Source: Lichenicoccus sp964247695
GTDB lineage: Bacteria > Pseudomonadota > Alphaproteobacteria > Acetobacterales > Acetobacteraceae
Length of the DNA: 64,000 bases
Assembly: GCA_964247695.1 (NCBI GenBank)
Contig: CAXTVI010000001.1
Location: 62,001-126,000 of the forward strand
Reading direction: 5' to 3'
How positions within the stretch are numbered: position 1 is the stretch's first letter; each line of letters starts with the position of its first letter. The notes beneath the pieces were generated by a model. That model did no database searches. It was not told the origin of the DNA and worked only from the letters and a program-made list of their open reading frames with translations. Below, in pieces: positions 26,094-35,100 of the stretch. The position numbers and the translations under genes are program-made.

Positions 26094-27602
26094 ATGCCCG
26101 ATTCCAGACATCCGCAGACCGGCTCATCGCCGCGGCTGACCACCGCCTTCGGCAATCCGGTCCCGGACAACCAGAACTCGCTGACCGCCGGCGAGCGCGG
26201 CCCGATGCTGATGCAGGACTTCCATCTCATCGAGAAGATGGCGCACTTCAATCGCGAGCGGGTTCCCGAGCGCGTCGTGCATGCGAAAGGCTATGGCGGC
26301 TTCGGCACGCTGCGCATCACCGGCGACATCTCGAAATACACGATCGCGAAGCTGTTCACGCCCGGCACCGAGGTGCCGATGTTCGCGCGGTTCTCGACCG
26401 TCGGCGGCGAGAGCGGCTCGGCCGACACCGCGCGCGACCCGAGAGGCTTCTCGCTGAAGTTCTATACCGAGGAAGGCAACTGGGACATGGTGGGCAACAA
26501 CACCCCCGTGTTCTTCGTGCGCGATCCGCGCAAATTCTCGGACTTCATCCGCACTCAGAAGCGCGACCCCGGCACCCACCTGAAGCCGCATTACCGTCGC
26601 TGGGACTACTGGTCGCTGTCACCCGAGGCGATCCATCAGGTGATGATCCTGTACAGCGACCGTGGCACGCCGGTCTCCGCCCGGTTCATGAACGGCTATG
26701 GCAGCCACACCTATTCGTTCTGGAACGCGGCCGGCGAGCGCACGTGGGTCAAGTTCCACTTCATCACCGAGCAGGGGATACGCAACTTCACCGACAAGGA
26801 CGCCATGCAGATGACCGGAGACGACCCGGACTTCTCGACGCGCGACATGATCGAGGCGATCGAGGCCGGCGATTTCCCGAAATGGAAGTTCTGCGTGCAG
26901 TTGATGCCCGAGCGCGAGGCCGACACCTACAGGTGGCATCCGTTCGACCTCACCAAGGTCTGGCCGCACGAGGACTATCCGCTGATCGAGGTCGGCGAGA
27001 TGGAGCTGAACCGCAACCCGGACAATTATTTCGAGGATGTCGAGCAGGCCGCCTTCGAACCGTCCAACGTGCTGCCCGGCATCGGCTTCAGCCCGGACAA
27101 GGTGCTGCAGAACCGCGTGCTGTCCTACTCGGACGCGCATCGCTACCGGATCGGCGTGAACTACCACCAGGTGCCGGTGAACCGGGCCCGGCTCGCGAAG
27201 GTGAACGACTACCACCGCGACGGGGGCCTGCGCTCGGACGGCAATGGCGGCAATTCGGTCGATTACGAGCCGAACTCGTTCGGTGGCCCGGTCGAGGATC
27301 GCTCGGTCAAGGAACCGCCGCTGCGCATCAACGGCGACGCCGACAACTACGCCTACAAGGGTGACGACACCGACCTGTACGGGCAGCCGCGGACGCTCTG
27401 GGAAAAGGTGCTCGACGAGACCGGGCGCGCCCACCTGGTCGAGAACATCGTCGCCAGCATGAGCAACCCGATGATGGGGATTGCCGATCCGCGGCCGATC
27501 CAGGAGCGCATGCTGAAGCACTGGTTCAAGGTGCATCCGGATTTCGGGGCGCGTGTCGCCAAGGGGCTGGGCCTCGAAAGTCTCAGCGCCGCCGCCGAGT
27601 AG
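26094..27602 (+). CDS. katA: monofunctional haem catalase
   Basis: The 502-residue small-subunit catalase converts hydrogen peroxide to water and oxygen. Catalytic landmarks are all present: the distal His in RVVHAKGYGGFG, the distal Asn in WDMVGNNTPVFF, and the proximal haem Tyr in VLSYSDAHRYRIG. The start LTTAFGNPVPDNQNSLTAG is typical. AAGGA lies upstream of ATG 26094. The 197-bp leader shows no clear OxyR-type motif to me. It is convergent with the MOSC gene. Confidence 0.95.
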   Translation: MPDSRHPQTGSSPRLTTAFGNPVPDNQNSLTAGERGPMLMQDFHLIEKMAHFNRERVPERVVHAKGYGGFGTLRITGDISKYTIAKLFTPGTEVPMFARFSTVGGESGSADTARDPRGFSLKFYTEEGNWDMVGNNTPVFFVRDPRKFSDFIRTQKRDPGTHLKPHYRRWDYWSLSPEAIHQVMILYSDRGTPVSARFMNGYGSHTYSFWNAAGERTWVKFHFITEQGIRNFTDKDAMQMTGDDPDFSTRDMIEAIEAGDFPKWKFCVQLMPEREADTYRWHPFDLTKVWPHEDYPLIEVGEMELNRNPDNYFEDVEQAAFEPSNVLPGIGFSPDKVLQNRVLSYSDAHRYRIGVNYHQVPVNRARLAKVNDYHRDGGLRSDGNGGNSVDYEPNSFGGPVEDRSVKEPPLRINGDADNYAYKGDDTDLYGQPRTLWEKVLDETGRAHLVENIVASMSNPMMGIADPRPIQERMLKHWFKVHPDFGARVAKGLGLESLSAAAE

Positions 27603-27625
27603 CCTGCGGCGGGTCGGGTCGAGGT

Positions 27626-28057
27626 TCAGAGCTGCTCGAGAACCTCGACCACGTCGCCCATCGCGATCCGCCCGGGTGCTTCCGGGATCAGGTTGCGGCC
27701 GAAGACGATGCCTTGGTCCTGCCGGTTCAGGCGGCCCAGCGTGCGCAGCGGTTCTCCCGGCCGCGGCGCCTCGCCGGCGCGCTGGTCCAGCTTGATCACC
27801 GCGCACCGGGTACAGGGCTTCGGGGCGCGGAAGATAATCTGGCCGATGCGCAGCCGCTGCAGGCCGCCATCCGGGCGCAGGCCGGCATCCAGCGCGGCCA
27901 GCCGTGGCACCCGGCGCTGGCTCATGAAGCCGCCCTCAGGCCCGACGACCATCCAGCGCCGGTCGCCGACGGGGCCGCAAGCCTCCACCTCCAGGACTGC
28001 CTGGTCCTCGCCGCGCAGGCTTTTGACCGGGTAGCGCCGCAGGGCGATCACACGCAC
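27626..28057 (-). CDS. short MOSC domain protein
   Basis: The 143-residue protein joins the N-terminal beta-barrel of MOSC proteins (LRRYPVKSLRGE, VGDRRWMVVGPEGGFMSQR) directly to the last part of the MOSC core (CTRCAVIKLDQRAG, EPLRTLGRLNRQDQGIVFGRN). Full-length relatives have about 240-280 residues, so roughly 100 residues of the middle are absent without a frameshift or stop. MOSC proteins bind sulfur or the molybdenum cofactor; the Cys pair CTRC is kept. It may be a real short subfamily or an internal deletion. It lies just downstream of xthA on the same strand. Confidence 0.8.
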   Translation of the reverse strand: MRVIALRRYPVKSLRGEDQAVLEVEACGPVGDRRWMVVGPEGGFMSQRRVPRLAALDAGLRPDGGLQRLRIGQIIFRAPKPCTRCAVIKLDQRAGEAPRPGEPLRTLGRLNRQDQGIVFGRNLIPEAPGRIAMGDVVEVLEQL

Positions 28058-28073
28058 CGGCGGTCTCCGAGGC

Positions 28074-28868
28074 CTAATCCTCCAGCTCGAGCATCACCGG
28101 GACGTGGTCGGAGGGTGGCTGCCAATCACGGGCCTCCTTGTGGACGGTGAGCCTGCGCAGGGCAGGGACCAGGTCGGGGCTGACCCAGACATGATCGAGC
28201 CGGCGCCCCCGGTCCGACAACCGCCAGTCGCGGTTCCGGTACGACCACCACGTGTAGAGCTTCTCGTCCGGTGGCACGAAGTGGCGCATCGCATCCACGA
28301 AGCCGGCGCGCTGCCAGGCGAGCAGGCGTTCGACCTCGGGCGGCGTGTGGCTGACGACATCGAGCAGCTGCCGGTGGCTCCAGACGTCGTGCTCGCCCGG
28401 CGCGATGTTGAGGTCGCCGACCAGGATGCGCCGCTGCGGCGGCATGCGGCTGAAGTGCGCCGTCACTTCGTCCACGAAGGCCAGCTTGTGGGCGAATTTA
28501 GGGTTCGCCGCCGGGTCCGGACTGTCGCCGCCGGCCGGAACGTAGAAGTCGTGCAGCTCGATCGGCCCGGAGCGCGCCTGCAGCGTCACCGCGAGATGGC
28601 GGCGGTCGTTCTTCATGCACCAGTCGGGGGCATGGTCCACCGGCGCGAGCGGCAGCCGCGAGAAGATCGCGACGCCGTTGTACGATTTCATGCCGCGGAA
28701 GACGACGTGCGGATAGCCCAGCGCCGGACCGGCCGCGTGCGGGAACAGCTCGTCCGGGACCTTGGTCTCCTGCAGGCAGATGACGTCCGGCGCCAGTTCC
28801 AGCACCAGGCGTTCGAGCAGCGGCAGGCGGAGCCGCAGGGAGTTGATGTTCCAGGTGACGATGCGCAT
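28074..28868 (-). CDS. xthA: exodeoxyribonuclease III
   Basis: The 264-residue enzyme is an AP endonuclease and 3'-5' exonuclease of base-excision repair. The start MRIVTWNINSLRLR and the catalytic pieces CLQETKVPDE, GDLNIAPGEHDVW, LDHVWVSPDL and SDHVPVMLEL are all present in order. ATG 28868 gives the exact family N-terminus. It is divergent from the dipeptidase gene, with 118 bp between, and is followed 16 bp later by the MOSC gene. Confidence 0.95.
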   Translation of the reverse strand: MRIVTWNINSLRLRLPLLERLVLELAPDVICLQETKVPDELFPHAAGPALGYPHVVFRGMKSYNGVAIFSRLPLAPVDHAPDWCMKNDRRHLAVTLQARSGPIELHDFYVPAGGDSPDPAANPKFAHKLAFVDEVTAHFSRMPPQRRILVGDLNIAPGEHDVWSHRQLLDVVSHTPPEVERLLAWQRAGFVDAMRHFVPPDEKLYTWWSYRNRDWRLSDRGRRLDHVWVSPDLVPALRRLTVHKEARDWQPPSDHVPVMLELED

Positions 28869-28986
28869 GCGCAGGCGAGGTCGCGCAAAGCGGCGCCCGG
28901 CGCAAGCCGCCTCGTGTGCTCGCCGTGGGCACGGCCTGCCGAGGCAAACTTGCGTAACCGGCGCGGTTGTCGTTGGCTTGATCCGA

Positions 28987-30015
28987 ATGACCGACATCGC
29001 AGCCCTGCACCGCTCCGTCCTCACGCTCGACAGCCATATCGACATCCCGTGGCCCGGCAGCGAGGCCGACGATCCGTTCACCGACACCGCCAGGCGACGC
29101 GTCGACCTTCCCAAGATGCTGCGCGGCGGCCTGCGGGCCGGCTGCTTTGCCGCCTACATCCCGCAGGGCGCCCGCGATGCGGCAGGCTACGCGGCCGCCT
29201 CGGCGCGGGCGCTCGCCATGCTCGACGCGATCGCGTCCATGGGGGCCAGCCGGGGCGGCATCGAGGCGCGGCTGTGCACGCGCGCCACCGAGATCGAGGC
29301 CGCCTTCGCCGCCGACGCGATCGCGATCGTGCCGGCGGTGGAGAACGGCCACGCCATCGGCGAGGATCTGGGGATGCTGGCGCAGGTCCGTGCCAAGGGC
29401 GCACGCTACATGACCATGACCCATAACGGGCACAATGCGCTGGCGGATTCCGCCATCCCGCGCCGGGATCTTGGCGACGGCGAGACCCTGCATGGCGGCC
29501 TGAGCGGGCTGGGCCGCGCGGCCATTACCGAGATGAACCGGCTCGGCCTGCTGATCGATGTCTCGCACCTGTCGCGCCAGTCGATGCTGCAGGCGGCGAT
29601 GCACTCGACGACGCCGGTGGTGGCGACCCATTCCTGCGTGCGGGCGCTGTGCGACCATCCGCGAAACCTCGACGACACCCAGCTCGATGCGCTGCGCGAC
29701 ACCGAAGGACTGATCCAGATCACCGCGATGCCGTCCTTCCTGCGCCCCAAGTCCGAAACCGCCCAGGCATCCGTCAGCGACTTCGTCGACCACCTGGACT
29801 ATGTGGTCCAGCGCATCGGGGTGGCGCATGTCGGCATCAGCTCCGATTTCGACGGCGGCGGAGCGATCACCGGCTGGAGCAATGCCGGCGAGAGTGGGTC
29901 GGTGACGGCCGAGCTGGTGCGGCGCGGCTATGGCCATGCCGAGATCTCGGCATTCTGGAGCGGCAACTTCCTGCGGCTGTTGCAACGGGCGGAGAGTGCT
30001 GCAGAACAGTCTTGA
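28987..30015 (+). CDS. membrane (renal-type) dipeptidase, M19 family
   Basis: The 342-residue zinc dipeptidase shows the M19 metal ligands: LDSHIDIP (His-x-Asp) near residue 15, the bridging Glu in AVENGHAIG, and the two later histidines in VDVSHLS-like LLIDVSHLSRQS and VATHSCVRALCDHPRN, followed by the Asp of GISSDFDGGG. It hydrolyses dipeptides and may process D-amino-acid-containing peptides. There is no signal peptide, so a cytoplasmic location is likely. ATG 28987 is chosen for the start TDIAALHRSVLTLDSH. Confidence 0.92.
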   Translation: MTDIAALHRSVLTLDSHIDIPWPGSEADDPFTDTARRRVDLPKMLRGGLRAGCFAAYIPQGARDAAGYAAASARALAMLDAIASMGASRGGIEARLCTRATEIEAAFAADAIAIVPAVENGHAIGEDLGMLAQVRAKGARYMTMTHNGHNALADSAIPRRDLGDGETLHGGLSGLGRAAITEMNRLGLLIDVSHLSRQSMLQAAMHSTTPVVATHSCVRALCDHPRNLDDTQLDALRDTEGLIQITAMPSFLRPKSETAQASVSDFVDHLDYVVQRIGVAHVGISSDFDGGGAITGWSNAGESGSVTAELVRRGYGHAEISAFWSGNFLRLLQRAESAAEQS

Positions 30016-30031
30016 GACGCCGCCTTGCACA

Positions 30032-30072
30032 AACTTCTTCTGCGGGAACGAAGTATTAACGCGCAGAAAGTT
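30032..30072. other. imperfect stem-loop in a low-GC spacer
   Basis: AACTT-CT-TCTGCG (30032-30044) pairs with CGCAGA-AAGTT (30062-30072), giving an 11-bp stem with a 2-nt bulge and a 17-nt loop. It starts about 17 bases after the dipeptidase stop and could end that transcript, although no U tract follows. The surrounding spacer 30016-30285 is clearly lower in GC than the genes and should also hold the promoter of the oxygenase gene. Confidence 0.35.
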
Positions 30073-30285
30073 ACGCTTCCCTTGCAAACAGCATGGCCGA
30101 AAGCGCACATCCTTGACGGAACAATTTGTTAGGCCAAGCTGATGTCGTAACGAAATACGATCACTTGCACGTTGCTCTGGCTCGAATTTCCGTCCTAACC
30201 AACTGCCCCTTGGACTTCCTGAAAATCAGTGCCCTGACGCGGTGCGCCCTGAACGCGTCTCGCAGCCGCGCCTACGGAGGAATAC

Positions 30286-31206
30286 ATGTCTGCTTCGGCT
30301 ACCCTGACCTCGTTCGAACCCGCAGCACTCCGGCAGGCTCCGCTGCAGGACGCGTCGCCGGTGCAGCTGCCGCCGACCTATACGTCGGACGGGCTCAACG
30401 AGGCGATGCTCTCCGAGGAGATCGTTGAGTCGCTGCGTGGGCGCTTCGACCACGCGGCGCCGTTTCCCCACCTGGTGATCGATGGCCTGTTCGACCCGCT
30501 GATGCTGGAGCGGGTCGCCGCCGACTACGACCGCGTGCGCAGCGAGGACTGGATCAAGTACGAGACGGCCAACGAGGTGAAGTTCGGCACCCGACCGAAC
30601 GTGCGGCTCGGTCCAGGCAGCCAGGGCTATTTCGACACCATCCACCGCGCCAAGTTCACCCAGTTCCTGAGCAGCGTGACCGGCATCCAGGCGCTGGTGA
30701 CCGACCCGATGCTGCGTGGCGGCGGCCTGCACGAGATCCCGGTGGGCGGCAAGTTCAAGGTACATGTCGACTTCACCCGACATGTCGACACCAAGCTCGA
30801 CAACCGCCTGGTCTTCATCACGTATCTCAACAAAGGCTGGCAGCCGGAGTGGGGCGGCGCACTCGAGCTCTGGACCCGTGCCGCGTGCGTGAGCGAGGTG
30901 GTGCCGGTGTTCGGGCGCTCCATCGTGTTCATGCACACCGCCGACAGCCTGCATGGCCACCCGGTGCCGGTGGACACGCCGGACGGCCGCACCCGCCGTT
31001 CGGTCGCAGCCTATTTCTATACCAACGGCCGGCCCGATCCGACCCCGGCGGAGCGCATCACCACCCAGTTCCTGCATGCCGGGATCGCCAAGGAGCCGCT
31101 GCGCGACCGCGCGGCCCGGGCGGCCCGCTACGTGCTGCCGCCGATGGTGCTCGACGGCGTGCGCCTGGCGCGGCGGGCCGCCCGGCCGGCCCCGAAGAAG
31201 CAGTAG
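30286..31206 (+). CDS. 2-oxoglutarate/Fe(II)-dependent oxygenase, prolyl-hydroxylase-like
   Basis: The 306-residue protein has a double-stranded beta-helix core with the iron motif HVD in GGKFKVHVDFTRH, the distal His in SLHGHPVPV and the 2-oxoglutarate Arg in RRSVAAYFYTNGRP. Before these is FPHLVIDGLFDPLMLERV, a start shared with 2OG oxygenases that modify surface sugars, lipids or proteins. The C-terminus is basic and Ala/Arg-rich. GGAGG lies 5-6 bases before ATG 30286. A glycosyltransferase gene follows in the same direction, which suggests work on a glycoconjugate; the substrate is unknown. Confidence 0.85.
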   Translation: MSASATLTSFEPAALRQAPLQDASPVQLPPTYTSDGLNEAMLSEEIVESLRGRFDHAAPFPHLVIDGLFDPLMLERVAADYDRVRSEDWIKYETANEVKFGTRPNVRLGPGSQGYFDTIHRAKFTQFLSSVTGIQALVTDPMLRGGGLHEIPVGGKFKVHVDFTRHVDTKLDNRLVFITYLNKGWQPEWGGALELWTRAACVSEVVPVFGRSIVFMHTADSLHGHPVPVDTPDGRTRRSVAAYFYTNGRPDPTPAERITTQFLHAGIAKEPLRDRAARAARYVLPPMVLDGVRLARRAARPAPKKQ

Positions 31207-31294
31207 CCACACCCCAAGGTCCAGCTGCCGCCGGCACCGCCACAGGCGCACCGGCGGCAGGCAACAGCCCGCAACGCCTTCCAGGTCCGCAGAC

Positions 31295-32554
31295 ATGGTC
31301 TTGCTCGACGCCGATCGTTTTCATGATCACGAGGCCCACGCCGACACCGAGGTCGGGCTGGCGCCCTGGGTGCATGACGTGCCGCGGCGGACCCGGCCCG
31401 AGCCGGGCTGGCGTCAGGGCAGCCCTGCGCGGCGTGCCCTCAGGCTCGGCATCATCGCCTCTGAGTTCCCGCCCGGACACGGCGGCATGCAGGAGCATGC
31501 ACGGGGACTGGTCGATAACCTCGCGCAGGAGCATGAGATCGTCGTCTTCACCGGCCAGGCGCCGGTGTCCGACATCGCGGGCCCGAACGTCACGGTGCGC
31601 CCGGTGATGCGCTGGAACGTGCCCGATGACGTGCCGCAGCTCGAGCACGAGCCGGTCGACGCCTGGATCACGCTGAACGCCGGGCTGGCGCCCTACAGCC
31701 GGGTCCTGAAGGCGCCGCTGTTCGCCTACGTGCATGGCAACGACTTCACCAAGCCGTGGTATCCGATGCCGGGGCGCACGCTGCGCAACGCCGGCCGGCT
31801 CGCGGGGCAGGCGATCGTGCAGCGCTGGCGCAGCCGGCAGATCGGCGCCGGGCTGCGCGCCGCGCGCTGGATCTTCGCCAACAGCGCGTTCTCGCGCGAC
31901 CTGTGCGCCAACCTGTATGGCCTGTCGGCCACGCAGTTCACCGTGGTGCCACCGGGGATGAGCCCGACCTTCTTCCGCGACAGCAATCCCGGCGTCAGCG
32001 ATCGCCTGCGCCTGGTCACCGTGGCGCGGCTCGACTCCAGCGCCCGGCGCAAGAACATCGAGGGCGTGCTCGAGGCGATCGCCCTGCTCAAGGGCGAGAT
32101 CGACTGCCACTACACGGTCATCGGCGATGGCGACGACCTGGCCAGACTGATCTGCCTGGCCGACCGTCTCGGGCTGTCCGGCCGGGTCCGCTTCCTGGGC
32201 TGCGTGAGCACCCAGACCGTCATCGAGGAGTTCGGACGCAGCGACGCCTTCATCATGGCGGTGAAGCCGAGCGGCGGTGACGTGGAGGGCTTCGGCATGG
32301 TCTATGCGGAAGCGGCCGCGACCGGCCTGCCCTCGATTGCGACCACGATGGGCGGCATCCCGGAGGTGATCGAGGATGGTGTGACCGGCGTGCTGCTGCG
32401 CGACATCTCGGTCGCCGGGATCGCGCAGTCGCTGCGGTCGTTCTACGGGCGCCGCCACAGCTTCGACCGCGCCATGATCCGCGCCAGGGCCGAGCGGTTC
32501 TCCTCGGCACCCTGCACCGCGACCATCGCCGCGGTCATCGAGACGATGATCTGA
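31295..32554 (+). CDS. glycosyltransferase family 4 protein
   Basis: The 419-residue enzyme has a GT-B fold. The N-terminal Rossmann domain starts at about residue 50 with LGIIASEFPPGHGGMQEHA, after a charged extension of about 45 residues not usual in the family. The C-terminal donor domain includes LVTVARLDSSARRKNIEGVL, YTVIGDGDDL and the E(x7)E-type segment EGFGMVYAEAAATGLPSIAT. It probably adds a sugar to an exopolysaccharide or LPS precursor. It follows the oxygenase gene after 88 bp. The donor and acceptor cannot be told from sequence. Confidence 0.86.
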   Translation: MVLLDADRFHDHEAHADTEVGLAPWVHDVPRRTRPEPGWRQGSPARRALRLGIIASEFPPGHGGMQEHARGLVDNLAQEHEIVVFTGQAPVSDIAGPNVTVRPVMRWNVPDDVPQLEHEPVDAWITLNAGLAPYSRVLKAPLFAYVHGNDFTKPWYPMPGRTLRNAGRLAGQAIVQRWRSRQIGAGLRAARWIFANSAFSRDLCANLYGLSATQFTVVPPGMSPTFFRDSNPGVSDRLRLVTVARLDSSARRKNIEGVLEAIALLKGEIDCHYTVIGDGDDLARLICLADRLGLSGRVRFLGCVSTQTVIEEFGRSDAFIMAVKPSGGDVEGFGMVYAEAAATGLPSIATTMGGIPEVIEDGVTGVLLRDISVAGIAQSLRSFYGRRHSFDRAMIRARAERFSSAPCTATIAAVIETMI

Positions 32555-32894
32555 GCCGTCCCGGGCTGCGACGCACCGTCTGACGAAGTTTTTCGCTGGG
32601 TCTCTTTTCCGATACATAGCCTCACAGATCCGTGAGACGTCTCCTGGCGAGAACGAAACAAGACTCTTGGCGGCTAACCCTGATCTGCTGCTTCGGTAAT
32701 TTGTCCACCACTGCCATCGACGCCCGTTATTTCCCAAGCAAAGCCGATTTAAGTCATTGTTATGACGTGGTGTAGTGACAAGGATCTAATGAAATCAGGT
32801 GCTTGCGTAGCCTTGCCTGCTTAGTGGGCAAACCGGTTAGGGCCAGGGCTGTCGCGGCACGGACCAATCTGTCTGCCATCTTCCCACAGACTTA

Positions 32895-32912
32895 TCCACA
32901 GAAACGGTGGAT
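32895..32912 (+). repeat. 18-bp direct repeat, copy 1
   Basis: TCCACAGAAACGGTGGAT occurs here and again at 33090-33107. Each copy is itself an inverted repeat (TCCAC, 7-nt centre, GTGGA) made of two facing DnaA-box-like halves. This copy overlaps the perfect DnaA box at 32892-32900. Confidence 0.8.
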
Positions 32913-33089
32913 GCTTCAGGGAGAAGATTTTCTGCCGGTTACACGTCAAGCGTGTGGCCGCTCAACACGGCATACTGCGGCACGAATGACCCGCTGGCAG
33001 GAGCCGGTGCCGCTTTTCTAGGCAATCATCAAGAAGCCGGGAGGATCTCACGCGTGGCGACGGTTATGCATCGCCACTCCACAGGGTTC

Positions 33090-33107
33090 TCCACAGAAAC
33101 GGTGGAT
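33090..33107 (+). repeat. 18-bp direct repeat, copy 2
   Basis: This is the second exact copy of the 18-mer at 32895-32912, 195 bp further on and 56 bp before the uvrC start. It overlaps the one-mismatch DnaA box TTCTCCACA. Confidence 0.8.
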
Positions 33108-33162
33108 TAACGCCTCAGCCCTGCATGGCGAACAGTCTCCAGGCGGCGGTGCCAAGCGGCGG

Positions 33163-35100
33163 ATGCTGTTCTACATGTGCCGGATGCACGACGCGCCTCC
33201 CAGCGAACACAACGCTACACCTGCGGCTTCCGGTGCGCTCCCCGGCGGCGTCGCGGCGATCGAGCGCGCGCTGCTGACCATGCCGCTTTCGCCGGGCGTG
33301 TACCGGATGCTCGATGCACGCGGCGAGGCGCTCTATGTCGGCAAGGCGCGGGCCCTGAAGAAGCGCGTCGCCTCCTACACCCAGGTGGCGCGGCTGCCGG
33401 AGCGGCTGCGGCGCATGGTGTCGGAGACGGCCTCGATGGAGATCGTCACCACCCATACCGAGGCCGAGGCGCTGCTGCTCGAGGCGAACCTGATCAAGCG
33501 GCTGAAGCCGCGCTTCAACATCATGCTGCGCGACGACAAGAGCTATCCCTGGCTCATGCTGTCGGAGAACCACGCCTTCCCGCAGATCGCCAAGCATCGC
33601 GGCAAGCCGACCCCGGGTGCCAGCTACTGGGGCCCGTTCGCCTCCGCCTGGGCGGTGAACCAGACAGTGACCGCGATGCAGCGGGTGTTCCTGCTGCGCT
33701 CCTGCGCCGACACGGTGTTCGCGTCGCGCACCCGGCCCTGCCTGCTGCACCAGATCAAGCGCTGCTCGGCGCCCTGCGTCGACCGCATCGACAAGGCGGC
33801 CTACGACCGGCTGGTGGCGCAGGCGCGCGCGTTCCTGTCCGGCAAGGCGGGCACGGTGCAGCGCGAGTTGGCCGTCGAGATGGAGCAGGCGGCCGACGCG
33901 CTGGAATTCGAGCGTGCGGCGGCGCTGCGCGACCGCATCCGCGGCCTGACCCACGTGCAGGGCAGCGGCGTCATCAACCCGGCCTCGATCGAGGATGCCG
34001 ACGTGATCGCGCTGTGGCAGGCCGCCGGCCAATGCTGCGTGCAGGTGTTCTTCATCAGGGGCGGCCGCAACAACGGCAACCGGGCGTTCTTCCCGGCCAA
34101 TGCGCGCGACGCGGAGGCGACGGACATCCTCGGCGCCTTCATCGCGCAGTTCTACGACGACAAGCCGGCGCCGCCGCTGCTGCTGCTGAGCCACGAACTG
34201 CCCGAGGCGGAGCTGATCGGCGAGGCACTTGGCCTGCGCGCGGGCGAAGGGAGCCGCATGGGGCGCAAGGTGGAGCTGGCGGTGCCGCAGCGGGGGGAGA
34301 AGCGCCAGGTGCTGGAGCATGCGCTGACCAACGCGCGCGAGGCGCTGGAGCGCCGGCTGGCGGAAGGGGCGGGGCAGGCGAAGCTGCTGGACGGGGTGGG
34401 GACGCTGTTCGGCCTCGAGGCGCCGCCGGAGCGCATCGAGACCTACGACAACAGCCACATCATGGGCACCAACGCCTACGGCGTGATGGTGGTCGCCGGG
34501 CCCGAGGGGTTCATGAAGAACGCCTACCGCAAGTACTCGATCCGCGGCCCGATCGCCCCCGGGGATGACTTCGCCATGATGCGCGAGGTGCTGGAGCGCC
34601 GCTTCGGCCGTGCCCTCAAGGAGCAGGAGGAGGCCGGGGCCGGCCGCACCGACTGGCCCGACCTGCTGCTGATCGATGGCGGTGCCGGGCAGTATTCGGC
34701 GGTGCGCTCGGTGCTGGATGATCTCGGGGTCAATGACGTGAAGCTGGTCGCCATCGCCAAGGGACCGGACCGCGACGCCGGACGGGAGTGGTTCCACACC
34801 GGCGACGCGCCGCCGTTCCAGCTGCCGCCGCGCGATGCGGTGCTCTACTACCTGCAGCGCCTGCGCGACGAGGCGCACCGCTTCGCCATCAGCACGCATC
34901 GCGCCGGCCGCTCAAAGGCAATCTCGCGATCGGAGCTGGACGAGATCCCCGGCATCGGCAGCGCCCGCAAGCGCGCCCTGCTGAACCATTTCGGCTCGGC
35001 CCGCGGCGTCAAACAGGCCGGTCTCGCCGACCTGGAAGCAGCGCCCGGGATCAGCCATGAGACCGCGAGAGCCATCTACGGCCACTTCCACCGCTCCTGA
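33163..35100 (+). CDS. uvrC: excinuclease ABC subunit C (UvrC)
   Basis: The 645-residue nuclease makes both incisions in nucleotide-excision repair. The GIY-YIG domain begins at PGVYRMLDARGEALYVGKA. The UVR helix-turn for UvrB binding (DALEFERAAALRDRI) is near residue 250. The RNase H-like nuclease half has YDNSHIMGTNAYG, LLIDGGAGQ and the late His in DEAHRFAI, and tandem helix-hairpin-helix motifs (IPGIGSARKRALLNHFG) close the protein. ATGs at 33163, 33175 and 33184 are all possible; none has a strong ribosome site. No GTTC-N7-GTTC SOS box lies upstream. Confidence 0.96.
   Translation: MLFYMCRMHDAPPSEHNATPAASGALPGGVAAIERALLTMPLSPGVYRMLDARGEALYVGKARALKKRVASYTQVARLPERLRRMVSETASMEIVTTHTEAEALLLEANLIKRLKPRFNIMLRDDKSYPWLMLSENHAFPQIAKHRGKPTPGASYWGPFASAWAVNQTVTAMQRVFLLRSCADTVFASRTRPCLLHQIKRCSAPCVDRIDKAAYDRLVAQARAFLSGKAGTVQRELAVEMEQAADALEFERAAALRDRIRGLTHVQGSGVINPASIEDADVIALWQAAGQCCVQVFFIRGGRNNGNRAFFPANARDAEATDILGAFIAQFYDDKPAPPLLLLSHELPEAELIGEALGLRAGEGSRMGRKVELAVPQRGEKRQVLEHALTNAREALERRLAEGAGQAKLLDGVGTLFGLEAPPERIETYDNSHIMGTNAYGVMVVAGPEGFMKNAYRKYSIRGPIAPGDDFAMMREVLERRFGRALKEQEEAGAGRTDWPDLLLIDGGAGQYSAVRSVLDDLGVNDVKLVAIAKGPDRDAGREWFHTGDAPPFQLPPRDAVLYYLQRLRDEAHRFAISTHRAGRSKAISRSELDEIPGIGSARKRALLNHFGSARGVKQAGLADLEAAPGISHETARAIYGHFHRS

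Larger units (their letters stand above)
32555..33162. other. 608-bp low-GC region with DnaA boxes, candidate replication origin
   Basis: No gene is evident here. The region contains a perfect DnaA box TTATCCACA (32892-32900), near matches TTCTCCACA (33087-33095) and TTGTCCACC (32701-32709), and inverted near-matches GGTGGATGC and GGTGGATTA facing the first two. Each facing pair lies in an 18-bp repeat. The left half is visibly AT-richer than the rest of the window. These are origin-like traits. They could also be a DnaA-regulated promoter of uvrC, and I do not know the oriC neighbourhood of this lineage. Confidence 0.4.

Noticed and set aside
32621..32643. CTCAC/GTGAG stem and the palindrome GAGACGTCTC after the glycosyltransferase gene
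   Set aside because: The stem is only 5 bp, has no U tract and overlaps the palindrome; too weak to call a terminator.
33168..33182. SOS box before uvrC (GTTC followed by seven bases)
   Set aside because: The second half is GCCG, not GTTC.
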